From positions 25,672,022 through 25,736,021 of the forward strand of contig OX578150.1 in the NCBI GenBank assembly GCA_951213105.1: DNA of 64,000 nt. Direction: 5' to 3'. Under the pieces are notes generated by a model, which was not told the origin of the DNA, did not search any database, and worked only from the letters and a program-made list of their open reading frames with translations. Of the stretch, positions 55,792-64,000 are shown in pieces (the first letter of the stretch is position 1; the number at the start of each line of letters is the position of its first letter). Source of the DNA: Amaurobius ferox. Taxonomy: Eukaryota > Arthropoda > Arachnida > Araneae > Amaurobiidae. Made by a program: the position numbers and the translations under genes.

Positions 55792-57064
55792 CGAGGGTCA
55801 CACTGAAATTGAGATATGGCAAAGTGGTACAAGTTAAACTTACCAACTCTTAGGAGTATTCAAAGTACTCCTCTCCAGCATCAATGCACTTTTGCAGGTG
55901 CATTTTCCAAAGATTAAATGATTCAAGCCATCCATTTCTTGGAATCGATAAAAAATATGCTTTTATAGCCTCATCAATCTCATCTTCGGAATAAAAACAA
56001 TGACCACATAATTTTTTTTAGATTAAGAAATAGCCAAAAGTCACACAAAGCAAGATCAGGAGAATAGGGTGGATGTTCTATCACTTTGATGTTTTCTTGT
56101 TCAAGAAATTCGACTATCATTCTTGCTGACTGAGAAGATGCATTGTCATGGTGAAGCATGAGTCTCCTAACATTCCCTTCCTGAAGATTTTCTGGAAGAC
56201 ATTTAGTAGTGTACCAGTTAGCTGTAACTGTGTTTTATCTCTCTAGCTTTATGGCTTTCACCAGACCTGTACTTCTGAAGAACATGACATACATTATGTT
56301 TTTCATTGCTCGTTGTCTTTTCACCATTGTTGGTTTGGGGTCATCTTCAAAGACCCATACTTTACTTTCTTGACGTCTTGGAACATAAAAAAACATTATG
56401 TATGTTTCATCACCAGTTATGATTTTAGAAATAATGCGGTGCCCACTATCATTAAGTAATTTTAGGGTTTCTTTACTGATTCTGACACGCTCCGCCTTTT
56501 GGTGTTCTGTTAAATTATGGGGGACTGAACGACAAACTAATTTTTTGATATACAGTTCTTCATGAATAATTTTATGTATAGCTGCGGATCCAATGTTAAG
56601 TTTCTTCTATATCATTTGGTAGGTACAGCAATTATCATCGATTAACATTTTTCGAATGTTATTCGAATAACATTTTCTGACACATTTTCTGGGACTACAG
56701 CTGACAAAGATCTCCCTGTATATTCTTTATCCAAGAAAGAATTTTGACCTCTTCTAAACTCTCTAAACCATCTGAATACAGTGGCACGAGATGGAGCATC
56801 ATTTCTATATACTAATTGTAGACACTGAGGACATTCTTCTTGATTTAGTCCCATTTTAAAATCATAGAAAATCATAGCTCAATAATGCCCTCACGTCAAC
56901 TCCATTTTCTTTTTTTTTCAAATTTTATTCTATGATAGCTAAATTGTAATTGTTGCTAAAAATTATCATCTGCGGCCTAAGAGTTCAAATTTAAATATCC
57001 AACCAATAATTTTTTCTAGGGCATATAGTCTGCCCCTGTCTAAAAAATTTCAGTGTGACCCTCG
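55792..57064 (-). mobile_element. mariner transposon, full length (1273 bp)
   Basis: Inverted ends 'cgagggtcacactgaaatt' (55792-55810) and complement at 57046-57064 are flanked by TA (55790-55791 and 57065-57066). Size and single minus-strand transposase fit mariner. Confidence 0.95.
55850..56875 (-). pseudogene. mariner transposase, mutated
   Basis: The N-terminal DNA-binding region is open at 56875-56642: 'MGLNQEECPQCLQLVYRNDA', then 'ATVFRWFREFRRGQNSF' (helix-turn-helix and linker), then 'GRSLSAVVPENV'. Later segments lie in shifted frames: 'TGDETYIM' near 56410 (first Asp), 'KVWVFEDDPKPTM' near 56350, 'LHHDNASSQSARMIVEFLEQ' near 56130 (second Asp), 'EHPPYSPDLALCDFWLF' near 56050 (third Asp, D34D spacing), and 'CIDAGEEYFEYS' before the stop at 55852-55850. 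The catalytic triad is preserved but at least three frameshifts or stops break the protein. Confidence 0.9.
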
Positions 57065-57700
57065 TATTTAGAAAGTATTGTTTTCATGAAAATTTTTAAT
57101 TTCGAGATCAATGACAATACATGTTTAAATACCTCCTGAATATGCTTTGACTATTTTTGAAAGGGTATCCATCTGTCTGTGGTTGATTTATTATGTATAA
57201 AATAGCGGTCACAAATATTAATGTATTTTCAAGAAACTTTACATCCGGCTTTGTTATCAAAAAATCTAGAACTGGATAGAATATTTTTAAATTCGAGTGA
57301 AAACTTAGAAATTTATTTGAAATTTTATATTTTTTTACATTTTTGCAGCCTAGGACAAAATTTGAATAAAAAGGTTTATTTATAGTTCAATGATCATGAG
57401 ACTTTATGGTTTCACTCATTGTTGCGAAAAATTGCTGCTATACAATTTTTGTGTTCATTATGTCATTAGCCTTCTTTAGGGGGGAGGGGGCAAGTTAACC
57501 ACCTCCCGGGGGTACATTCTCATGTTCGGTATCAATCGAAAGATCCTTTAAAATAAAAGGTAACACGCTATAATTGTAATCATTTGGACCCATGATAACG
57601 ATTTTTCAAAAATTTTCTTTTAAAATTTGGAAAAAAACAAAAAGCTACTGAAAATGGATTCTGGTATGAGAAAGTCGAGTTGAGCCACACTCCAGGTTAA
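57065..57700 (+). repeat. Dispersed repeat family B (full copy)
   Basis: Starts right at the mariner border with 'tatttagaaagtattgtttt', then 'gggtatccatctgtctgtgg', 'ctttacatccggctttgtta', 'ggggggagggggcaag' and ends 'gttgagccacactccaggt'. The mariner may have inserted at or near its left edge. Confidence 0.75.
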
Positions 57701-58970
57701 TTTTGTGATTGTGTTTAACTGATCATTGCAAAGGGATAAAACTTGCACGGTAGTGAATTACTTTTGCTATTTATTTCAGCGTCTTTATTTTATTATATGT
57801 TGACTAAATTTCATTTTTTGTAAATCATCTTACAAACGAGAGCAGAATCATTTATTTCTTACATCTTATTGTTAAGATTATTCTCCATAGCAGGAACATA
57901 TTTTTATACATTTTATTTTATACGGTAATTAAATTAAATATTTAAGAAAAGTCTTCGATAGCAAAACAGTATAACTAATAGAATTTGAAAACATTAAATT
58001 AAGTTGGCTTTGTCTACTAGTATACGTATAAAAATTTATTTCATGTTAAAATTACCTTTGTGAGTCAACTTTATGCAAGCTATGACGAAATTGCCCAAGA
58101 TTCACTCTTATCAAGAAATTACCAGAAGTATCAAAATAAAGTAAACATAGATATTGATACAAGAAGTTGAAAAATATAATAACTATATCCTGTAATAGAA
58201 ATTAACTTTTTTTACGCAATGCAGGGCTCCATGGGCATTTTTATGTGAATCAGAAAACACCACTTTTGCACCACATACAATTGTAAAAATAAAGAAACAC
58301 ATAAGCATACACGCAATACAAGAAATTGAAAAATACAGTATCTATAGGCTAAGAAAGAAATTGTTTAAGTTAGTACATTAGTTATGCATCAATAACTGCA
58401 CAAATAGCCTATACTAGAAAAATAGCATTAACATAGAGAACATCCTCAGTAAATATCTGTAATGTCTTAAATTAAAGACTAGCTACATACCAGTTCTGCA
58501 TACGGAATACATATAATGTAAAGAAATTTAACTCACAATTTTCAGTGAACTTTTAATAGTGTTTCTTTTTGAAATTTTGTAGATTTAATAAAAAAGAAAG
58601 AACTATATAAACAATGATAAATAGAATATTCTAAATAAAATATCACTCTTCTATTTAATGAAATATTTACAACTCTTAAAATATGAATTCTAAAATGATC
58701 ATTAAACAAAATATATCATCGTTACAATAAAATCTAAACTGTAAAAATCAAAATAATTCTTGAACTACAAAAATATACTATTTTATTCATTTATTCATAG
58801 AATATTTTAAACAAATCTGTCAGTAAAAACCAACTCACTAATTTATGAATAAAATATTCTAAAGAAAGATATCAGCAAAAGAACTCGCTATTTTAGTTAC
58901 AGGAAAAGCATAATTTCGAAAGAATAGTAAAGCTTAATTTTCATGAGAATGACGTCATAAATAAATATGG
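57701..58970. other. No gene recognised
   Basis: AT-rich sequence with weak internal echoes of 'aaaatattctaaa.aaa.atatca' around 58600-58870. Confidence 0.4.
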
Positions 58971-58974
58971 AGAG

Positions 58975-59440
58975 ATTTAAATTGCAGAATACACTTGAAT
59001 AGAGTCGAGAATGAGCCAACAAGCATAACTTAAAATTTGAACGCGATCAAAACTACAAATCGACTCATATTATGCTTTCAAACTGTAAGAATATTACGCT
59101 TTTCCTGTAACTAAATAATATTTTGATAGTACTTTTCTAGTAATATTCTTACAATTTGAAAACGTTTAAAGTAAAAAATTTTTGTATTTTCTGTGTGTAT
59201 TTCTTGGATTATTCTGTAATAATTAATAGTCTGTTCATTTACCAATTTTATATTTTTATACAAATTTGCTTTGTAACTGGTCTCTATATATGAATGTTCC
59301 ATGTTTAGTATTAATGTAGCCACTGATGAAGAGCTTATTAATGCTCAAAAGCGCTCTGGTGGTTTTAAAATACTTTGTATGTCTTTTAAGATGTTTTAAT
59401 AAATGACTTTTTGTTTAAAGAAGTTTTGTCCTTAATTTTA
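58975..59440. mobile_element. Penelope-like ends in inverted arrangement
   Basis: 58985-59060 (minus) matches the 'cattctcgactct' 3' block of the 52.8-54.7 kb element. 59280-59440 (plus) matches its terminal block with a hammerhead-like motif. Between them 'gtaagaatattacgcttttc' and 'agtaatattcttac' face each other as an inverted repeat. This is consistent with pseudo-LTR ends or two abutting fragments. Confidence 0.6.
59319..59360 (+). ncRNA. Hammerhead-like motif, core G changed
   Basis: GCCA (59319-59322) can pair with TGGT (59357-59360). CTGATGA lies at 59323-59329 and stem II is GAGC/GCTC. The core reads AAAA (59347-59350) in place of GAAA, followed by GCGCTC with the palindromic AGCGCT. 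Loss of the conserved G predicts no cleavage. Confidence 0.55.
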
Positions 59441-59659
59441 TTTGTTGACATTAGACGTGATACCAATTTATGATTAAAATAAAATATTTGAAAATCGTAA
59501 TTTTGACTATATTGTCTTTTAGAAAGTGCTTCTATAAAATTTGCTAAATTTTTTTTATAAAATTTGCAATAATCATATTCCAGGTAATACTATTAAACAA
59601 GTTTTCATTTTGCCTGAAGCTGTTAACTGATGATTCGAAAATTCTTGTACATGCACATA

Positions 59660-59724
59660 TTATTGGAATGGCAATATGTAAATTGAGAGGATTGCATTGG
59701 ACATATAAAAGGATTACATTGGAT
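59660..59724 (+). repeat. Degenerate ~28-bp repeat, left part
   Basis: 'gaggattgcattggacatat' and 'aaggattacattggat' are copies of the unit that continues beyond the hAT element from 63391. Confidence 0.65.
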
Positions 59725-60076
59725 CAGTGGCGCACCCACGGGGGGGGGGCCGAGGGGGCCCTGGCCCCCCCCTTGGGCTGACAAAGCAAAACGCGAAGAG
59801 CGCTGTCAGCACAAGGGAGAACTAGGTCTGCCTTCGAGAAAGTATAAAAAAAAAACATTTACAACCATTATTGTAATAAATAATTTTAATCATTGTGAAG
59901 AAAACAATTCCAGCATATCCCAACACTTACACTGAATGTAATTATACATATAAAGCTCTTTATCGTACTGTACAAATTATAAATTAATTCGCACTAAAGG
60001 CGCCAATTCTGGAAACCCGTTCTTCTTAAGACGTTTCTACCTGTGATTGAATTTAACTAATGGACTCGTCCAAAAT

Positions 60077-60166
60077 CACGTGACCCAAATGCCTTCTCGC
60101 TGGAGTCGTACTAAACCAGTGCTGTGTAGAGTGACGTCACAGGCGCCTCCGTGGCCCTATATAAAG
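60077..60166 (+). promoter_or_regulatory. Likely transposase promoter of hAT copy 2
   Basis: Contains CACGTG (60077-60082), a palindromic TGACGTCA (60132-60139) like a CRE/ATF site, and a TATA box TATATAAAG (60158-60166). These lie about 350 bp upstream of the transposase ATG at 60518. Copy 1 keeps the CACGTG but not the CRE-like or TATA sequences. Function is inferred from motifs. Confidence 0.5.
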
Positions 60167-60517
60167 AGTGAACGGCGGGGAAGCGGCTGTTCGCTCGAAA
60201 ACTCGAGGATTTCGTTTACCCAGTGAGAAAATTGTGGAAGTGAATAAATAGATCGTGCCAACGCTTCGCGAATTAAGTGTTGCTGTGAGTTGAAATAAAG
60301 TGCGACGTTACGACACAAGGTGATAACAGTGAATTGGTAGTTTCGGAACGAGGGCCTGCGTGGTGAATAGCTGAATTTAATAATGGTCCTGAACTTTCAA
60401 CTGATCTTACAGTGAAATGCATCTTTAACGATCAGTGTGTGTGTTTATGTGCGTATTTCGGCTATATAGCAAATTTTGTTCTTGAATAACTGAGGAGCAA
60501 GGTAAAAAAAAAAGACA

Positions 60518-63030
60518 ATGAGTGAAAAACGAAAAGGGCTAGGCCAACAGACACTGGGAAATTATTTAAAAAAAAAAAAGTAAGATTGAAAATAGTGACG
60601 TTCCCAACGACGTTTCCCTGAGCTCTTGTTACATTGATGAGGCTGCAGTCGAAGCAAGCAACAGCCGTGACCCCGGGCTGTCTTCAAACTCTTGTGAGGA
60701 GGTAAAGGTAGGACAAAACACAATACCAAACACAGTTGAAATAGAAATTCTGGCTGCAGATATTTCTAATTATGTCAAGAAATCTAACCTCACAGATGAA
60801 GATAGGATAACAGCGCTAAAAAATCTTTGGGAACCATATGCAAATTACAGTTTTCCTGCTACTGTCACTAGTGCTGTATCAAGTCAAGGAAAACCTCACC
60901 ACACTCGGAAGTTCTGCTCATCTTGGCTGAGTAAGCATAACTGGCTAGCTTACTCAAAGGCAGAGGACAGTGCCTATTGCAAATTTTGTGTTCTCTTTGC
61001 ACCCCATGAAGTCGGTTTAAGATCCACACAAGCTACAGGTCAACTTGTTTCAAAAGGATTTAATAATTGGAAGAAGGCCTTGGAGAAGTTCAGTCAACAT
61101 GAAAATTTTTTCTATCATAAGGATTCAGTTCTCAAAGCCGATGAGTTCTTAAGGGTCACGGAAGGAAAAACGGTTCCTGTGGATCAAGTAATGGACAGAG
61201 GAAAGCAAAAACAAGTTTTGCAGAATAGGGCTATTCTTAAACCTATTATCAAAACAGTGATTTTTTGTGGAAGGCAAGGGCTGGCCATGAGAGGGCATAG
61301 AGACTGTGGGGATTTGGACGTATTGTCAGAACCATGCCAAGGCGAAGGAAATTTTAGAGCCCTTTTGCGACTCCGAGTTGATGCAGGAGAAGAAATACTG
61401 AAAACTCATCTACAAGGTTGTGCAAAAAATGCAACTTACATAAGTTGGAATATACAAAATGAGATTATTTCAGCATGCAATGATTCCATTGTGAAGCACA
61501 TAGCAACTGAGGTGAATGAGGCCAAATGTTTTGCGGTTTTATGTGACGAAACCACAGATATTGCAACGGTAGAGCAAATGACACTTTGCGTTCGTTACTT
61601 GAAACGGTTTGAAACAAATGATAAGTATAAAATTGAATTTAAGATAGTGGAGAACTTCCTTAAGTTTGTGCCCCTGACTGAAACTACAGGTCGAGCAATT
61701 GCAGATGCTATTCTTAAAGGCCTTGCAGACTGCAACATTGATACGTCTTTCCTCCGTGGACAAGGGTTCGATGGAGCTTCTGCAATGAGTGGAGAGTACA
61801 ATGGCGCCCAAGCAATTATATATGAGCAACACCCCAAAGCCCCCTACGTTCATTGTGCATCACACTGTTTGAACTTAGCCATAACTTATTCATCTAGAGT
61901 TCCGGATATCCGAAACAGCTTTGGAATAATAAGGAAAATCTCTAGTTTTTTCAACACACCAAAACGAAACCTTGTTCTCACCAGCAAAATTAATGCAGCT
62001 AATCAGGGAGAGACAGAAATCAGTGCCAAAAAACTGAAGAAATTATGCCCTACTCGTTGGGTGGAGAGACATGATGCCGTCACAGTTATGGTTTCATTGT
62101 TTGATCAAGTAATCGAGGCTCTGGAGGAGATTACTACCTGGAATGACAAGGAGACATCAACAGAGGCTCATACCTTGTTATGTTCAATGTTAACATCACA
62201 GTTTGTCATAGCACTTGTTTCAGCTGACAGATTACTCAGCTACAGTGTTCGTCTGAGTGAAAAGCTGCAGGAAGTTAACCTTGATCTGGCAACTGCTGTG
62301 AGTGACGTAGAAGACGTTTTGAAAGCTATATCTATAATTCGAGAGAACGCAGAGAACGAGTTTCACCATCTGTTTGAATAAGCTGTTAAGAAGCTGGAAC
62401 AGCATGGAGAAAACATTACTCTACCACGCCGTGCCACCAGACAAATTTATAGATCAAATTTCAACGTACAGACTCCTGAAGAATACTACAGACTTTCTAT
62501 TTTCATTCCATGGATTGATAATTTCATCACTCACCTCCATGAAAAATTTCTCAAACATAAGGAATTTCTACAAAGTTTTGCATCTGTCATTCCGAATGGA
62601 AGGCAGCCGACACTGGAAGAAAACGAGAGATTTGTTGCCTTATCAAGGAAATTTGCAGATGATTTAGGACCCAGATCAGATAATACTCTAAAAGCTGAAC
62701 TACATCTGTGGTACATGAAGGTCTTTGCATTGAACAAGAAAACTAAAAGCCCAATCGAACTGCTTAACTTTTGTGACCAAAGGACTTTTCCAACTGTGTT
62801 TGAACTTTTAAAAGTGTATGCCTGCCACCCTCCCAGTATCAACAAGCAGTGCTGAGAGGTCATTCTCCACAATGAAGAGGTTGAAAATTTACTTGAGAAA
62901 CAGTATGAGTGAAACCAGACTGAATGGACTGGCGTCAATGAACATTCACCGTGAAGTGGAAATTGATCCAGACCAGATAATTAATGCTCTGGCTACAAAG
63001 AAAAACAGGAGGCTGGACTTCGTTTTATGA
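60518..63030 (+). pseudogene. hAT transposase, ZMYM1-like/DUF4371 type (copy 2)
   Basis: Same protein as copy 1. ATG at 60518 opens 'MSEKRKGLGQQTLGNYL' and meets a run of 12 A (60548-60559) that leads to an immediate TAA; one A fewer would keep the downstream frame. That frame is then open through 'YCKFCVLFAPHEVG', 'CDETTD', 'GFDGASAMSG' and 'CPTRWVERHD' to TAA at 62379-62381, where copy 1 has a Gln codon. The frame continues to about 62820, where a 4-bp TGCC duplication shifts it. The last frame gives 'STSSAERSFSTMKRLKIYLR' and stops at 63030. The three lesions differ from those of copy 1. Confidence 0.92.
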
Positions 63031-63390
63031 ATATGTATAGATCATAATTGAATAATATAACAATATGTAATCATGAGAGAGTGGTTGAAAACAAGTATAC
63101 AGTATAAGCAGACCAGAACAAATAATTTTATCTTCATCTATTTCTTAATTTGTGTTGTTTTGTATAAATATCTACCACTACTTCTTCTAATCATTCTATT
63201 CTCTTGCACTGCACTAAAGAATTGTTAGTAATTTGATAAAAATAAATGTACAAAAAAAGACAACCGCCTTGTTAATTGATATGGCCTCTGATCATTTTTT
63301 CTCGGAAAATTTATCGAGGAGTCATCCTCCTTCATAAAAATTTTGTGCACCAATGGCCCCCCCCTTAGGAATATTCTGGGTGCGCCACTG

Positions 63391-64000
63391 CATTGGATAG
63401 ATTAAGATGCTGCATTGGATATAAATTAAAATGTATGTATTGGGTCTAAATTCAGAGGGATGCTGTTGAGTATCCTGTAGTCTTAGTGGACACATCTTGT
63501 AAATTACGAATCTATTGCATCAAAGTTTAAAAGGTTGAATTATATGTGGATTAAGAAGGATGTAGTGAATCTAATAACAATATATATCATTACGTTGCCT
63601 GTAATCCGGCTGGTAGAGAAATCTAGGCTGTTTCAAATCTACTGGAACTAAATCATAAGGGCTGCATTGGATGCAGATTAAGAGGACTGCATTGGATACA
63701 GATTAAGAGAATGGATAGGATATCAAATAATGAGGATTGTACTGAATAGATTAAGAGAGTATATTTGATATAGATTAAAAGGTATGTATTGGCGTTAAAT
63801 TAAGAGAGTTGCCACTGAGTGTTCTGTGATATTAGTCACAGACACATTTAGGCGATTAATAATCTATTGGATGTAAATTAAGACGATTGCATTAGATATA
63901 GATCAAGAGAGATGCATTGAATCTAAATTAAGATATATCGTTACTGTGATCTAAGTGGTAGAGGAATATATATGACTATTTCGAATATATTAGAACTAAA
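63391..64000 (+). repeat. Degenerate ~28-30-bp repeat, right part
   Basis: Units such as 'attaagaggactgcattgga' and 'tacagattaagaga' recur irregularly to the window end. Longer phrases recur too: 'gtatgtattgg..taaattaagagg' (63432, 63782) and 'ctgttgagtatcctgtagtcttagt' type segments (63462, 63813) about 350 bp apart. This suggests a higher-order unit. Confidence 0.6.

Larger units (their letters stand above)
59725..63390 (+). mobile_element. hAT transposon copy 2 (3666 bp)
   Basis: Same family as 10196-13801, opposite orientation. Inverted ends 'cagtggcgcaccca' and 'tgggtgcgccactg' are present, with a perfect 8-bp duplication cattggat at 59717-59724 and 63391-63398. It is about 60 bp longer than copy 1, mostly due to a different block at 60086-60178. 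It is inserted in a degenerate short tandem repeat. Confidence 0.95.

Noticed and set aside
1..64000. CRISPR array or bacterial-type defence system
   Set aside because: No short identical repeats with unique spacers. The tandem repeats lack spacers and all coding remnants are eukaryotic transposons or a metazoan transporter.

Overview
This is AT-rich eukaryotic nuclear DNA from an animal, most likely an arthropod and plausibly an arachnid. The grounds are introns with GT-AG borders, a metazoan glucose-transporter gene, and a repeat load of mariner, Tc1, hAT, Copia, Jockey/I-type LINE, tRNA-derived SINE and Penelope-like elements. There is no operon-like gene order, and no bacterial or organellar gene. 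The species cannot be fixed from sequence reading alone.

The only convincing host gene is the 3' part of a facilitated glucose transporter (SLC2A/GLUT class) on the minus strand. Its last two coding exons, 41341-41214 and 35275-35027, are separated by a 5.9-kb intron. They join in phase and together give transmembrane helices 10-12 and the cytoplasmic tail. Upstream exons were not found. A weak cysteine-containing open region lies at 33.4-34.1 kb on the same strand.

Almost everything else is repeats and mobile elements. 0-3.4 kb: satellite of about 298 bp built from two half-units of about 149 bp. 3.4-6.5 kb: LINE with a gag-like ORF1 and an endonuclease domain, cut off before the reverse transcriptase. 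8.85-17.75 kb: a three-level nest, a Tc1-type transposon split by a Copia LTR retrotransposon whose 5' LTR is itself split by a 3.6-kb hAT transposon. 17.9-29.3 kb: Penelope-type remnants with hammerhead-like motifs, hAT MITEs with 8-bp target duplications, foldback elements with arms of about 200-335 bp, and a second Tc1 relic interrupted by a foldback. 27.5-29.3 kb is another triple nest. 30-48 kb: two tRNA-derived SINEs, a hairpin MITE, a tandem module family of about 150 bp inside the transporter intron, a 29-bp minisatellite of about 1 kb, a 1.8-kb near-palindrome and a tandem repeat of about 113 bp. 52.8-54.7 kb: Penelope-like element with reverse transcriptase and GIY-YIG endonuclease. 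55.8-57.1 kb: complete-length but mutated mariner. 59.7-63.4 kb: second copy of the same hAT element in the opposite orientation.

All recognised transposon proteins carry stops or frameshifts, so no element looks autonomous as it stands. The two hAT copies are nearly identical but carry different disabling lesions and different blocks in the promoter region; this and the hammerhead-bearing Penelope ends are the most interesting parts of the window.
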